Origin: Desulfurococcales archaeon
GTDB taxonomy: Archaea > Thermoproteota > Thermoprotei_A > Sulfolobales > WAQK01
Direction of reading: 5' to 3'
Assembly (NCBI GenBank): GCA_027083135.1
Contig: JALWQH010000043.1
Span: 1-64,000, forward strand
DNA length: 64,000 bases
A model generated the notes under the pieces. The model saw only the letters and a list, made by a program, of their open reading frames with translations, was not told where the DNA came from and did not search any database. This document shows positions 36,404-45,996 of this stretch, in pieces; position 1 is the stretch's first letter, and each line of letters begins with the position of its first letter. The translations under genes were made by a program, and so were the position numbers.

Positions 36404-36906
36404 ACACCTATGTAATCATCGCTCTCACAGCCTCGCTTACAAGCCTGGCATTATCAGTATACGCTGTCTTTAAGGCCATGGAGGCGTGGGGAAGGGTGGC
36501 TGAGACGCGTAGGCTGCTCAGCAGGGTGTTAGAATACCGGAGGGGTGTGGAGAGACTTTCACGGGTTAGGTCGAAGCCTAGGCGCAGATACATTGTTTTC
36601 AGCTATATAGGGGATATTGGGGATGATGATCGGGGAAGGCTTGAAGAGGAGATACTGGCCAAGTATAGGGATATTTTCGGTGAGAGGGGCGTGGAGCTAG
36701 CTAAGCCTAGGCTCATAGTGCTTGACCCCAGCCTTAAGTGCGGTATAGTTAGGGTTAGGCATACTTATGTAAACCACCTTATAGGTGTTCTAGGCCTTGT
36801 GAGGAGACTGAGGGATAGGAGGGTTATCCTTGCCCCTACACGCACTACTGGTACTTTGAGAAAGGCTAGGGAGATATGCAGGCAGACTGCAGGGCTTAAG
36901 CGCTAG
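36400..36906 (+). CDS. rnp2: RNase P protein component 2 (Pop5) with N-terminal membrane segment
   Basis: The Pop5 domain covers about residues 61-168 (RRRYIVFSYIGD start, CGIVRVRHTYVNHLIGVLG core). In front of it is an unusual extension: a hydrophobic stretch at about residues 3-25 (TYVIIALTASLTSLALSVYA) that reads as a transmembrane helix, then a charged helical linker. If the start is right, this RNase P subunit would be membrane-anchored. TTG 36400 has GGAGGG at 36387-36392 and overlaps the rnp3 stop; ATG 36385 is also possible. No good start exists just before the Pop5 domain. Confidence 0.82.
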   Translation: MNTYVIIALTASLTSLALSVYAVFKAMEAWGRVAETRRLLSRVLEYRRGVERLSRVRSKPRRRYIVFSYIGDIGDDDRGRLEEEILAKYRDIFGERGVELAKPRLIVLDPSLKCGIVRVRHTYVNHLIGVLGLVRRLRDRRVILAPTRTTGTLRKAREICRQTAGLKR

Positions 36907-36985
36907 CACCACATAAATAAGGTTTTTAGGAGTCCTGCCTATTCAGGTGCTGTAGAATGCTGAACAAAGCAGTGGGTGGCAGTAT

Positions 36986-37720
36986 ATGAGCTTCGGTCCT
37001 CCTGCAATGGGTTATGATAGAGCCATAACGATATTCTCGCCTGAAGGCAAGCTGTACCAGGTTGAATACGCCTTCGAGGCTGTGCGTAAGGGATGGTCCA
37101 CCATAGGCATAAGAACCAATACCGCCTCAGTAATAGTGGCTGAGAAGAGGCTGTTAACCCCCCTCATGGACATAGACAACATTGAGAAGATACTCATAGT
37201 TGACGAACACGTGGGCGTGAGCTTCGCGGGCTTCGGATTCGATGGGCGGGTACTAGTAGACTATGCTAGGCTAGCCGCCATAAGGCATAGGATGCTTTAC
37301 GGCGAGCCCATAGACGTCGAGTATCTGACCAAGCTTGTCGGAGACCTGGAGCAGCTATACACCCAGCATGGCGGGGTAAGGCCCTTCGGAGTAGCCTTAA
37401 TAGTGGCCGGCCTCGACGATAAGGGCCCCAGACTATTCATGACTGAGCCCAGCGGCCAGTATTTCAGCTACTATGCTGTTGGAATAGGAATAGGTGGGCA
37501 GGGAATAAACGACTATTTATCAAAGCATTACAAGGCTGATTTATCGAGCGATGAAGCCATAAAGCTTGGAATAGAAGCCCTCATGAAGGTCTCAGAGGAG
37601 AAGATAGATGCCCATAGAGTTGAGGTGGGATACATAGATGTTGACACCAGGAAGTTCAGGAAGCTTGGGAAAGACGAGATAAAGAAATATCTCGAGGAGC
37701 TAGGGGAAGAAAAGAAATGA
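36986..37720 (+). CDS. psmA: Proteasome subunit alpha
   Basis: A 244-residue 20S proteasome alpha subunit, forming the outer rings that gate the degradation chamber. The N-terminal gating segment reads YDRAITIFSPEGKLYQVEYAFEAV; later blocks GVRPFGVALIVAG and FMTEPSGQYFSYYAVGIG are typical. A CATAAATAAGG element at about 36912 may be its promoter. Its stop overlaps the SBDS start by ATGA, tying protein degradation to the RNA-processing operon, as in other archaea. Confidence 0.96.
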   Translation: MSFGPPAMGYDRAITIFSPEGKLYQVEYAFEAVRKGWSTIGIRTNTASVIVAEKRLLTPLMDIDNIEKILIVDEHVGVSFAGFGFDGRVLVDYARLAAIRHRMLYGEPIDVEYLTKLVGDLEQLYTQHGGVRPFGVALIVAGLDDKGPRLFMTEPSGQYFSYYAVGIGIGGQGINDYLSKHYKADLSSDEAIKLGIEALMKVSEEKIDAHRVEVGYIDVDTRKFRKLGKDEIKKYLEELGEEKK

Positions 37721-38412
37721 AGCGGGAATACGTGATAGCAAGGCTTGAAGCACAGGGACATAGATTCGAGATACTTGTTGATCCCGAGCTCGCATTCAGG
37801 TTTAAGGGAGGCGAAGAGGTAAGCATAGATGATATGCTCGTAGGAGACATAGTGTACAGGGATGCTAGGAAGGGGCTTAAAGCATCGCCTGAAGCCGTTG
37901 AGAAGGTTTTCGGCACCACTGATATAAGAAAAGTGGCTAGAGAGATTGTGAGGCGGGGAGAACTCCAACTCACAACGGAGCAGAGGAGGGCTCTCCTCGA
38001 AGCTAAGAAAAGACAGATAATATCATTCATAGCGCGCAACGCTGTTGATCCTAAGACCAACCTACCCATACCTCCTAAGAGAATAGAGCTTGCAATGGAG
38101 CAGGCTAGAGTAGGGATTGATCCATACAAAGATGTGGAGAGCCAGGCCATGCATATAATCAGGGCTATAAGCAGGCTCCTCCCAATAAAGGTTGCACGTG
38201 CACTCATCTCAATACGTGTCCCCCCGAGACACGCTGGCAGAATCTACGGCCAGCTGCACAGGCTAGGCGAGGTTAAGAGAACACAGTGGCTCAGCGATGG
38301 AAGCCTCACAGCAGAACTCGAGATCCCTGCAGGCATGCAGCAGGAGGTCATCGACAAGATAAACAAGGCTACCAGAGGGGAGGCTGAAGTTCAAATAAGG
38401 GTGGTGAGATAG
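37717..38412 (+). CDS. sbds: Ribosome maturation protein SBDS
   Basis: A 231-residue homologue of the Shwachman-Bodian-Diamond protein, which with an EF-2-like GTPase frees aIF6 from new large subunits. Domains: N-terminal FYSH (about 1-90), the central helices (about 95-160, LTTEQRRALLEAKKRQIISFIARNA in parts, with PKTNLPIPPKRIELAM) and a ferredoxin-like C-terminal domain. Usual length. Placed between the proteasome and the exosome genes. Confidence 0.95.
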   Translation: MKREYVIARLEAQGHRFEILVDPELAFRFKGGEEVSIDDMLVGDIVYRDARKGLKASPEAVEKVFGTTDIRKVAREIVRRGELQLTTEQRRALLEAKKRQIISFIARNAVDPKTNLPIPPKRIELAMEQARVGIDPYKDVESQAMHIIRAISRLLPIKVARALISIRVPPRHAGRIYGQLHRLGEVKRTQWLSDGSLTAELEIPAGMQQEVIDKINKATRGEAEVQIRVVR

Positions 38413-38414
38413 CT

Positions 38415-39137
38415 GTGCCCGTATTCCACGTGTCCAACAGGCAGCTAGTCCTCCCAGGACAGCTTCTAGCGGAGGGAGAGGGCATAATTGTTACAACCCC
38501 CTTAATCTATCGGTCAGATGACAAGTTCTACTCAGTTATCACAGGCTTAGTTCAAGTTGATGAGAAGGAGAAGAGGCTTGGCATAGTGCCCCTAGAGGGA
38601 GCATACATGCCTAAGCCTGGAGACACTGTTATAGGGGTGATCGATGATGTTGGGCTCACCTACTGGTCTGTGAACATTAATGCACCCTATGAGGGAATAC
38701 TATATGCCAGCGAGGCTCTTCCAAAGCCCTTCAACCCCGTTCAAGATGATCTGAGAAGATACTATGATGTTGGAGACTACCTTGTAGCCAAGGTTGTAGC
38801 CTTCGATAGGACGAAGAACCCTGTGCTAACCATTAGGGATAAGGGGTTAGGCAAGATCACTGAGGGAGTAGTGGTTGAGATAAAGCCTCCCCGAATACCC
38901 AGGGTTATAGGGAAGAAGGGATCAATGCTCGACGTGCTGACATCTGAGACAGGCTGCGTCTTCCTAGTAGCAGTTAACGGTAGAATATGGTTCTCATGCA
39001 GTGACCCCCGTATGAGTGACATAGTTATTAGGGCTCTCAGGCTCATAGAGGAGGAGGCGCATACTACAGGCCTGACCGACAGGGTTAAGGCCTTCATAAA
39101 GGATGAGAAGAAGAGGCTTGGTGGAGATGGAGGCTGA
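38415..39137 (+). CDS. rrp4: Exosome RNA-binding subunit Rrp4
   Basis: A 240-residue cap protein of the archaeal exosome. The N-terminal domain ([15 protein letters not shown]), an S1 domain at about 65-140 ([26 protein letters not shown], in parts) and a KH domain at about 150-200 ([16 protein letters not shown]) appear in the known order. It guides RNA into the Rrp41/Rrp42 ring. GTG start at 38415. Confidence 0.95.
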   Translation: MPVFHVSNRQLVLPGQLLAEGEGIIVTTPLIYRSDDKFYSVITGLVQVDEKEKRLGIVPLEGAYMPKPGDTVIGVIDDVGLTYWSVNINAPYEGILYASEALPKPFNPVQDDLRRYYDVGDYLVAKVVAFDRTKNPVLTIRDKGLGKITEGVVVEIKPPRIPRVIGKKGSMLDVLTSETGCVFLVAVNGRIWFSCSDPRMSDIVIRALRLIEEEAHTTGLTDRVKAFIKDEKKRLGGDGG

Positions 39138-39861
39138 GAAACCCAAGCTCATATTGGAGAATGGGCTTAGAACAGATGGCCGGAAGCCCGACGAGCTTAG
39201 ACCCTACAGAATGGTTGTAGGGATCCTAAGCAACGCAGACGGCTCAGCCCTGGTGGAGATGGGTGGTACACACGTGCTTGCAGCAGTGTATGGGCCTAGA
39301 GAGGCCCATCCAAAACACATAGCGCTTCCAGACCGCGCCGTCATAAGATGTAGGTATCACATGGCACCCTTCTCAACGAGCGATAGGAAGAGCCCCGCCC
39401 CCAGTAGAAGGGAGATAGAGTTATCGAAGGTTATAAGGGAAGGCTTAGAGCCAGTGGTCTTAACAGAGCTTTATCCGCGTACAACCATAGATATATTCGT
39501 GGAGGTTCTCCAAGCGGATGGGGGGACGAGGACGGCGGGCATAACTGCCGCAGCCCTTGCCCTAGCAGATGCAGGCATACCTATGAAGGACCTAGTGGCT
39601 GGTGTAGCTGTAGGCAAGGTTGAAGGAATGCTTGTACTGGATATAAATGAGCTTGAAGACGAGTACGGGGAGGCTGACATGCCTGTAGCCATGATGCCCT
39701 CCTTCAAGAAGATAACCCTACTCCAGCTTAACGGCGTTCTATCTCCAGACGAATTCGAAGAGGCATTGAAGCTGGCTGAGAAGGGCATAATGGAGCTCTA
39801 TCAGGCGCAGCGCGAGGCCCTCTTATCCAAGTATAAACCCATAGCCGAGCAGGAGGAGTAA
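39127..39861 (+). CDS. rrp41: Exosome catalytic subunit Rrp41
   Basis: A phosphorolytic RNase PH-fold subunit of about 244 residues. Motifs: [47 protein letters not shown] and the catalytic region [24 protein letters not shown], with aspartates for metal near [25 protein letters not shown] 39127 (MEAEKPK) overlaps rrp4 by 11 bases; the longer frame to 39103 is less likely. Confidence 0.95.
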   Translation: MEAEKPKLILENGLRTDGRKPDELRPYRMVVGILSNADGSALVEMGGTHVLAAVYGPREAHPKHIALPDRAVIRCRYHMAPFSTSDRKSPAPSRREIELSKVIREGLEPVVLTELYPRTTIDIFVEVLQADGGTRTAGITAAALALADAGIPMKDLVAGVAVGKVEGMLVLDINELEDEYGEADMPVAMMPSFKKITLLQLNGVLSPDEFEEALKLAEKGIMELYQAQREALLSKYKPIAEQEE

Positions 39862-39864
39862 GCC

Positions 39865-40734
39865 ATGTCTGTAACACCTTCAGTCTACCCGATAGTACCT
39901 ACAATAAAGAAGAAATCCATGCTAACCCTCCTCGAGAAAGGTCACAGGAGGGATGGACGCAGGCTAGACGAATATAGATCCATAAGCATTGAGACAAACT
40001 ATGTTGAAAAGGCTGAGGGATCAGCCCTGGTGAAGATAGGTGACACCATGGTGCTTGCAGGCGTTAAGACGGGCGTAGGCACACCCTTCCCAGACACGCC
40101 GAACAGCGGGGTACTACAGGTTAACGCTGAGTTCGTCCCACTAGCCTCACCCAGCTTCGAGCCAGGCCCCCCCGACGAGAACGCCTTAGAGCTTGCCAGA
40201 GTTGTGGATAGGAGTCTAAGAGAGATAAAGGCAGTGGATCTCGAGAAGCTAGCCATAATTCCAGGCAAGAAGGTATGGCTGGTGTGGATCGACATCTACG
40301 TGCTGGATCATAATGGAAACCTGCTTGACGCCAGCATGCTTGCAGCAATGGCCGCCCTCCTCACAGCCAAGATGCCTGAAGCGAAGATTGAGGGGGAGGA
40401 TGTAGTGCTTGATAGAAGTAAATACGTGAACCCCATACCAGTAAACCACAGAATAGTCACTGTGACTATAGGCAAGGTGAACAACTATCTGCTAGTAGAC
40501 CCTGACCTCGAGGAGGAATCCATACTTGATGGTAGAATAGCCTTCGCAGTGTCAGGCGACGGCCGCATAGCAGGCATACAGAAGATGGGTATGGGGCCCT
40601 TCAGCATGGAGGAGATAGTTGCGGCGAGAGACATAGCGTTAAAGAAGGCTGAGGAGCTTCACGGAATCCTGGCTAAAGCCGTGCCTGAGGAGAAGGCTGG
40701 GAGGAGGACAAAACCTAAAAATACCGGCCGTTGA
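39865..40734 (+). CDS. rrp42: Exosome subunit Rrp42
   Basis: A 289-residue RNase PH-fold subunit that alternates with Rrp41 in the hexameric ring and shapes the active site without being catalytic itself. Typical parts: LEKGHRRDGRRLDEYRSISI, GSALVKIGDTMVLAGVKTGVGTPFPDTPN in parts, and WLVWIDIYVLDHNGNLLDA. It follows rrp41 by three bases. The C-terminal lysine/arginine-rich tail is not conserved. Confidence 0.95.
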   Translation: MSVTPSVYPIVPTIKKKSMLTLLEKGHRRDGRRLDEYRSISIETNYVEKAEGSALVKIGDTMVLAGVKTGVGTPFPDTPNSGVLQVNAEFVPLASPSFEPGPPDENALELARVVDRSLREIKAVDLEKLAIIPGKKVWLVWIDIYVLDHNGNLLDASMLAAMAALLTAKMPEAKIEGEDVVLDRSKYVNPIPVNHRIVTVTIGKVNNYLLVDPDLEEESILDGRIAFAVSGDGRIAGIQKMGMGPFSMEEIVAARDIALKKAEELHGILAKAVPEEKAGRRTKPKNTGR

Positions 40735-40759
40735 CCCAACGCTACGGGGCTAAACAGCA

Positions 40760-41026
40760 ATGACTAGGAGAACGAAGACTGTGGGGATTGCTGGGCGCTA
40801 CGGCCCCCGATACGGGTCGACGCTTAGAAAGAGGGTTAAACGCATACTGGAGCAAAGATATGCTCCCCATGTCTGCCCCTTCTGCGGTGCTAAGGGGAAG
40901 GTTGTCAGGGTGAGCGTAGGCATATGGAAGTGCAAGAAATGCGGCGCAGTATGGGCGGGCGCAGCCTATGTTCCCCGCTCAGGCCTAAGCAAGGGATTCC
41001 CGAAAATAATAGTGCGTGGAGAGTAG
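40760..41026 (+). CDS. rpl37ae: 50S ribosomal protein L37Ae
   Basis: An 88-residue zinc ribosomal protein: TVGIAGRYGPRYGSTLRKRV, then the zinc ligands CPFCGA and WKCKKCGAVWAGAAYVP. In many archaea rpoP (Rpo12) follows here; it is absent, because only 13 bases lie before the Brix-domain gene. Confidence 0.95.
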   Translation: MTRRTKTVGIAGRYGPRYGSTLRKRVKRILEQRYAPHVCPFCGAKGKVVRVSVGIWKCKKCGAVWAGAAYVPRSGLSKGFPKIIVRGE

Positions 41027-41039
41027 GCTGCAGGGCGGG

Positions 41040-41585
41040 ATGACATATATCGTCACAACATCTCACAGGCCTTCAAGGCGTACCCGCAGCTTCGCCAAGG
41101 ATTTCTCACGGATTCTGCCTGGAGGAGTCAGGATTAACAGGGGTAAGAAGACTCTTAGAGACCTGTTCTACGATGCATTGGAGCTTAAGGCTAAGAGGAT
41201 AGTGATTATAGGTGAACGTAAGGGGAATCCAGGGCTGATGAGATTCTACGTACCGGGGGAGAGGGGGCTTATAGGGATCTCGGAGTTCAGGGTGAGCGGT
41301 GTTTCCCTCGCAGGGGAGGTGGGAGGATGCCTCCCAGAGAATCCTCGAAGCATAGGCCTCCTATTAGAGAGGTCTATTGGAGTGGGGGAAGAGGTCCTCG
41401 ACCTGATAGTCGAGTCTCTTGCAGCCCGCCTCATCCTACAGGGTGAGAAGGCAGACATATACGTGGCAGCGATACCTAGGGGAAGGATCATCAAACTAGT
41501 ATTCCTAGACGGTGAGGGTAGGATATGCGGGCCCATAATACGCGTAGCCTCGGTGAGAAGATGCGTAGGATTAGCGTCAGAATAA
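41040..41585 (+). CDS. Brix-domain protein (Imp4-like rRNA-processing factor)
   Basis: A 181-residue archaeal Brix protein, related to eukaryal Imp4 and Rpf factors that bind pre-rRNA during subunit assembly. Recognised by IVTTSHRPSRRTRSFAKDF, ILPGGVRINRGKKTLRDL and ALELKAKRIVIIGERKGNPG. ATG 41040 is preferred over ATG 41016, which starts inside L37Ae. Its end overlaps the Pcc1-like gene by 25 bases. Confidence 0.85.
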   Translation: MTYIVTTSHRPSRRTRSFAKDFSRILPGGVRINRGKKTLRDLFYDALELKAKRIVIIGERKGNPGLMRFYVPGERGLIGISEFRVSGVSLAGEVGGCLPENPRSIGLLLERSIGVGEEVLDLIVESLAARLILQGEKADIYVAAIPRGRIIKLVFLDGEGRICGPIIRVASVRRCVGLASE

Positions 41586-41833
41586 CGCTTGAATCAGAGG
41601 ATGAGGCTTTAATTAAAGCTGTGTGCAGGGCTCTCAGCCCAGAGGCTTCTCAGAGGTTATCGGAGAGGGGGGAGGCTAGTCTTTCATGCAGTGGCAGTAG
41701 GCTTGAAGTAGGCATTAAGGCTAGTGATCCGGGGGCTGCAAGAGCACTTATTAACTCATATCTTTATTGGATAGCAGGCATTACATCATCTATAGGAGAG
41801 GTGTCGGGTGATGACCGAGCAAATACCACCTGA
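41561..41833 (+). CDS. pcc1: KEOPS subunit Pcc1, paralogue 2
   Basis: A protein of about 90 residues with a good Pcc1 pattern: ITLESEDEALIKAVCRALSPEA, then LEVGIKASDPGAARALINSYLYWI, which holds the typical RALxNS motif of the Kae1-binding helix. It is closer to the family than the copy at 28391. ATG 41561 follows GGTGAG. The position between Imp4 and prefoldin beta is standard for archaea. It overlaps the prefoldin gene by 23 bases. Confidence 0.82.
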   Translation: MRRISVRITLESEDEALIKAVCRALSPEASQRLSERGEASLSCSGSRLEVGIKASDPGAARALINSYLYWIAGITSSIGEVSGDDRANTT

Positions 41834-42188
41834 ACTACAGCACCAGCTCATAAAGCTCCAGCAGCTACAGGATCAATACACGAGGCTTGTCCAGGAGAGA
41901 AGCATAGTTGAAGCAGAGCTACGGGAGTCGCAGAGGGTTCTAGAAGCATTGGAGAAGCTGGGTGAAAGCGACCCTGTATACAGGAGCCTAGGCACTGTTT
42001 TCGTCAAGGCTTCGAAGGATGAGCTGGCAAAGGAGTATAGTGATAAGAAAGACATCCTGGAGATAAGGCTTAACAAGCTTAAAGAACAGGAGAAGCTGCT
42101 TCAGGAGCAGATAAAGAAGGTGCAGGATAAGATAAAGGAGCTTACCGCTAGGAGCTACAGCCTGGGAGCAGGCAGAGCCGCAGGATAA
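41811..42188 (+). CDS. pfdB: Prefoldin subunit beta
   Basis: A 125-residue coiled-coil chaperone subunit that, with prefoldin alpha, hands unfolded proteins to the thermosome. Two long helices frame a beta hairpin: residues about 5-45 (QHQLIKLQQLQDQYTRL), hairpin around DPVYRSLGTVFVKASKDEL, then about 75-120 (RLNKLKEQEKLLQEQIKKVQ). ATG 41811 has GGAGAGGTG at 41795-41803. Confidence 0.94.
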   Translation: MTEQIPPELQHQLIKLQQLQDQYTRLVQERSIVEAELRESQRVLEALEKLGESDPVYRSLGTVFVKASKDELAKEYSDKKDILEIRLNKLKEQEKLLQEQIKKVQDKIKELTARSYSLGAGRAAG

Positions 42189-42198
42189 GCTGGTCGCA

Positions 42199-42561
42199 AT
42201 GCCTACCAGACAGGTCAACATAGGTGTAGCGGACATAGATCTAGGCGAGGAGGAGCTTGAAGAGATAGCCTCAGCCGCAGAGAATGCGGCTCAGGCTAGG
42301 CTTAGACAAGCTGGGAGGAGGGTTAGAGACACACTGGTCACCGTGGATATACAGCGCTCAGCCGATAACACCATAACCCTCTCAGTAGACGTGGCTGCCT
42401 CAGGCTATAGTTTAGGCCCACTAAGCTACGAGGAGCTCGTCGAGGAAGCTGTGGATGAAGCCATAAGGGCGGCAGAGCGTGTCATCAAGCAGCTGGTTAA
42501 CGCTAGGAAGAACAGGATGCTTCAAGGGGTGAGGAGTTCTGGAGGAGCTGGGCAGGCTTGA
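42199..42561 (+). CDS. DUF3194 protein
   Basis: A 120-residue conserved archaeal protein that regularly follows prefoldin beta. It begins QVNIGVADIDLGEEELEEIAS and has an acidic helical C-terminal part (ELVEEAVDEAIRAAERVIKQL). No catalytic motif is seen and the function is unknown; position suggests a link with protein folding or the exosome operon. It overlaps the next gene by about 23 bases. Confidence 0.75.
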   Translation: MPTRQVNIGVADIDLGEEELEEIASAAENAAQARLRQAGRRVRDTLVTVDIQRSADNTITLSVDVAASGYSLGPLSYEELVEEAVDEAIRAAERVIKQLVNARKNRMLQGVRSSGGAGQA

Positions 42562-43561
42562 AGCCCAAGCCCTTAGACTCCGCGAACACCTGCTTTCATC
42601 AAGCCTAGTAGGCGTAGCCTCACATAGGAATGCTGATCCAGACGCCCTTGCAGGGATCCTGGGAATACTGGATTTAGCATCGAGGATGGGTGGGAAAGCC
42701 TACTGCATACTCCCCGAGGGTTTAAGCCAGGCGTCGAAGACGCTTGCCAAGCGCCTTGAATTAAGGGTTGAGTGCTTATCAGAGGTGTTGGAGGATACTG
42801 ATCTCCTAGTATTAGTGGATACAGCTTCGCCAAGCCAGCTTGGCTTCACGGCAGGCTTCCTGGAGAAGGCTAAGTACATCGTTATAGATCACCATGCCCA
42901 GAACAGCCTCGCGGAGAACGCCCTCCTAGCCATATATTACCCGCAGGCGTCATCGGCCTCCGAGATAGTAGCCTTACTCTACGCCTCCCTCAACATGAAG
43001 CCCAGCAGCAGTACATGTAACGCGCTGATGGCAGGCATACTGCATGATAGTAGGAGGTTCCTAATAGCAGGGCCCATGACCTTTAAGGCAGCATCAATGC
43101 TGTACGAATGCTGCGACTATAGGTCTGTTATAGAAGCCATGAGAACGCAGGGCCCAGACTATTCTGAGAGGGTTGCAAGGCTTAAAGCAGCCTCCAGGCT
43201 ACAGCTATACCGGGCGGATAGCCTCCTAGTAGCAGTAACCCATGTGAGCGCCTACGAGTCAAGCGTGGCGAGAAGCCTGCTAGAACTGGGGGCCGACATG
43301 GCCATAGTAGCCTCAGAGAACAAGGGTGAGCTAAGAGTAGTGGGGAGGGCGAGAGACGAGGCTCTGAGAAGCCTGAAGCTAAGCCTAGGCAGAGACATAA
43401 TGGCACCCCTAGCAAGCATGCTTGGAGGAACAGGGGGAGGGCATGACGCCGCAGCCGCTGCTACGGGTAGAGGAGATCTGGATAAAGCGCTCTCCATACT
43501 CCTCAAACTACTTGAAAACACACTGCATAAAAAGGGAATAAAGCTTAGGAAACTTGATTAG
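42539..43561 (+). CDS. DHH-family phosphoesterase, start codon apparently CTG
   Basis: A DHH/DHHA1 phosphoesterase of about 340 residues. Motif I is VASHRNADPDALAG (H29, D33, D35), motif II VDTASPS (D94), motif III VIDHHAQNS (D117-H118-H119), and the DHHA1-type GGTGGGHDAAAAATG lies near the C-terminus. It may degrade oligoribonucleotides or cyclic dinucleotides. The frame opens at 42533 after a stop at 42530-42532, and no ATG, GTG or TTG occurs before motif I; the first (ATG 42686) would delete it. CTG 42539, eight bases after GGGGTG (42525-42530), is the most reasonable start. Confidence 0.8.
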   Translation: MEELGRLEAQALRLREHLLSSSLVGVASHRNADPDALAGILGILDLASRMGGKAYCILPEGLSQASKTLAKRLELRVECLSEVLEDTDLLVLVDTASPSQLGFTAGFLEKAKYIVIDHHAQNSLAENALLAIYYPQASSASEIVALLYASLNMKPSSSTCNALMAGILHDSRRFLIAGPMTFKAASMLYECCDYRSVIEAMRTQGPDYSERVARLKAASRLQLYRADSLLVAVTHVSAYESSVARSLLELGADMAIVASENKGELRVVGRARDEALRSLKLSLGRDIMAPLASMLGGTGGGHDAAAAATGRGDLDKALSILLKLLENTLHKKGIKLRKLD

Positions 43562-43757
43562 AACCTAGCATATCATTTAAATCTGCTAGAAGAATGGTTA
43601 ATGTTGATTTATAAGCACACTGAAATAAACTATCACATTTCTCTTTATTTTTCTATTTGTGGGAGCATTATCTTGTGGAATGGTGTTTTGTAAACTACCC
43701 ATAAGTATTATAAGCCTCCTGCTTTTAGCTGGGTGTGAGCATGGATGGTGAGGTGTA
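43562..43757 (+). promoter_or_regulatory. AT-rich intergenic region before EF-2: T-tracts and promoter
   Basis: This 196-base gap is clearly richer in A+T than its neighbours. A T-rich run at about 43638-43661 (CTCTTTATTTTTCTATTTG) is a probable terminator for the exosome superoperon. AGTATTATAAGCC at about 43706-43718 is a TATA candidate for EF-2. A five-codon reading frame, ATG 43741 to TAA 43756-43758, ends on the EF-2 start as TAATG. No RNA gene is recognisable. Confidence 0.5.
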
Positions 43758-45968
43758 ATGGTTAAGTACAAGGTAGTTGAGGAGATCCTGAAGATTATGG
43801 GTAACTTGGATCAGGTGCGGAACATAGGCATTATAGCCCACGTTGATCACGGTAAAACTACTACTACTGACTCCCTGCTTGCAGCTGCAGGCATAATATC
43901 CTATAAGATTGCTGGGGAGGCCCTTGTCCTCGACTACCTGGACGTTGAACAGAAGAGGGGTATAACTGTCAAGTCGGCTAACGTCAGCCTGTACCACGAA
44001 TATAGGGGTAAGCCATACGTCATTAACCTCATAGATACTCCAGGCCACGTGGACTTCTCAGGCAAGGTTACTAGGAGTCTCAGGGTTCTGGATGGAGCCA
44101 TAGTGGTGGTTGATGCTGTGGAGGGCGTTATGACTCAGACGGAGACAGTGTTGCGGCAGGCGTTGGAGGAGAGGGTTAGGCCCCTCCTATTCATAAATAA
44201 GGTTGATAGGCTGATCAAGGAGCTCAGGCTCAGCGCGGAGGAGATTCAGCAGAGATTCGTGGATATTATCAGGGAGTTCAACAATCTGATAGAGCTTTAC
44301 GGGGAGCCTCAGTTTAAAGCTAAGTGGAAGGTTAATCCAACGGAGGGCACGGTTGCCTTCGGCTCAGCTAAGGAGAAGTGGGGGTTCACCATACCCATGG
44401 CTGTTAAGAAGGGCATAAAGATAAGCGACATACTTGAAGCCTATAAGAAGGGAAAGGAGGGCATAGAGGAGTTCGCTAAAACTGCTCCTCTAGCAGAAGC
44501 CCTCCTAGACATGGTGGTTAAATTCGTACCCAACCCCAGGGAGGCCCAGTCCTACAGGATACCCAAGATATGGAGAGGAGATCCTGACAGCGAGATAGGC
44601 AAGGCTATGAGGAACGCTGATCCCAATGGACCCCTAGTAATGCTGATCAATGATATGAGGATAGATCCTCATGCAGGCTTCGTGGCTACGGGTAGAATAT
44701 GGTCTGGCACCATGGAGCCTGGAAAGGAGGTATGGCTTGTCAACACTAGGACTAAGCAGAAGGTGCTTCAGGTAAGCCTATATATGGGTCAGACGAGGGA
44801 GATAGCTCCAAGAATAATAGCAGGCAACATAGCCGCTGTCCTAGGCCTAGATAAGGCTAGGGCAGGTGAAACAGTAGTCGACCTCTCCTTCAAGGATACT
44901 ATGGCTCCATTCGAGAGGCTGCACTACATATCCGAGCCCGTTGTAACCATGGCTGTCGAGCCTAAGACCACAACTGATCTCCCCAAGCTCATAGAGGCTT
45001 TAAGGAAGCTCAGCATAGAGGATCCAAACCTAGTCGTAAAGATCAATCAGGAGACAGGCGAATACCTGATCTCAGGTATGGGGCCCCTACACCTGGAAAT
45101 AGCGTTGACTCTTCTAAAGGAGAATTACGGCATAGAGGTGATAACATCTCCGCCCATAGTCGTGTACAGGGAGAGTATAAGGAAGGCCAGCCAGGTCTTC
45201 GAGGGCAAATCCCCCAACAAGCATAACAAGTTCTACATAAGCGTGGAGCCCCTCAACAATGAGACCATCAAGCTGATCCAGGAGGGAGTAGTCGCAGAGG
45301 ATATGGATTGGCGTGAGCGAGCGAAGATACTGAGAGACAAGGCTGGATGGGAGACAGATGAGGCTAGGAACATCTGGGCCATAGATGACAACATAAATGT
45401 ATTCGTTGATAAGACGACGGGCATACAGCATCTAAGGGAAGTGAAGGACACGATGATCCAGGGGTTCAGGCTAGCCATGAAGGCCGGTCCCCTAGCCCAC
45501 GAGCCTGTGAGGGGGCTTAAAGTAGTCCTCCACGACGCCGTGATACACGAGGATCCAGCCCATAGAGGGCCCGCACAGATCTACCCTGCAGTTAGAAACG
45601 CCATCTTCGCTGGAATACTCACCTCGAGGCCCACCCTCCTAGAGCCTATTCAGAAGCTCGACATAAGGGTGCCGCTAGACTATCTCAGCGCCGTGACAGC
45701 TATAGTTTCCAGGAAGAGGGGCAGGATAATCGATGTAACCCAGCATGGCGTGCTTATGAGGATAACAGCGGAGATCCCTGTGGCTGAGAGCTTCAACCTA
45801 GCAGCGGAGCTTAGAAGCGCCACTGCAGGCAAGGTGTTCTGGGGAACAGAGTTCAGCAGATGGGCTCCGGTGCCTGACAGCATGCTAATGGACCTCATAA
45901 AGAAGATAAGGGAGCGTAAGGGCCTGCCACCCAACCCGCCGAGAGTAGACGACTTCATAGGGTTCTAA
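43758..45968 (+). CDS. fusA: Elongation factor 2 (aEF-2)
   Basis: A 736-residue translocase GTPase. G1 is [13 protein letters not shown]3 DTPGHVDF and G4 NKVD; the five-domain length is standard. Domain IV includes [19 protein letters not shown], where the histidine of HRG is the diphthamide site of archaea and eukaryotes. ATG 43758 follows GGTGAGGTG. It ends 28 bases before the convergent ribonucleotide reductase gene. Confidence 0.97.
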   Translation: MVKYKVVEEILKIMGNLDQVRNIGIIAHVDHGKTTTTDSLLAAAGIISYKIAGEALVLDYLDVEQKRGITVKSANVSLYHEYRGKPYVINLIDTPGHVDFSGKVTRSLRVLDGAIVVVDAVEGVMTQTETVLRQALEERVRPLLFINKVDRLIKELRLSAEEIQQRFVDIIREFNNLIELYGEPQFKAKWKVNPTEGTVAFGSAKEKWGFTIPMAVKKGIKISDILEAYKKGKEGIEEFAKTAPLAEALLDMVVKFVPNPREAQSYRIPKIWRGDPDSEIGKAMRNADPNGPLVMLINDMRIDPHAGFVATGRIWSGTMEPGKEVWLVNTRTKQKVLQVSLYMGQTREIAPRIIAGNIAAVLGLDKARAGETVVDLSFKDTMAPFERLHYISEPVVTMAVEPKTTTDLPKLIEALRKLSIEDPNLVVKINQETGEYLISGMGPLHLEIALTLLKENYGIEVITSPPIVVYRESIRKASQVFEGKSPNKHNKFYISVEPLNNETIKLIQEGVVAEDMDWRERAKILRDKAGWETDEARNIWAIDDNINVFVDKTTGIQHLREVKDTMIQGFRLAMKAGPLAHEPVRGLKVVLHDAVIHEDPAHRGPAQIYPAVRNAIFAGILTSRPTLLEPIQKLDIRVPLDYLSAVTAIVSRKRGRIIDVTQHGVLMRITAEIPVAESFNLAAELRSATAGKVFWGTEFSRWAPVPDSMLMDLIKKIRERKGLPPNPPRVDDFIGF

Positions 45969-45996
45969 AGCCCTTTCAACAAGTGTGAACCCTGAG

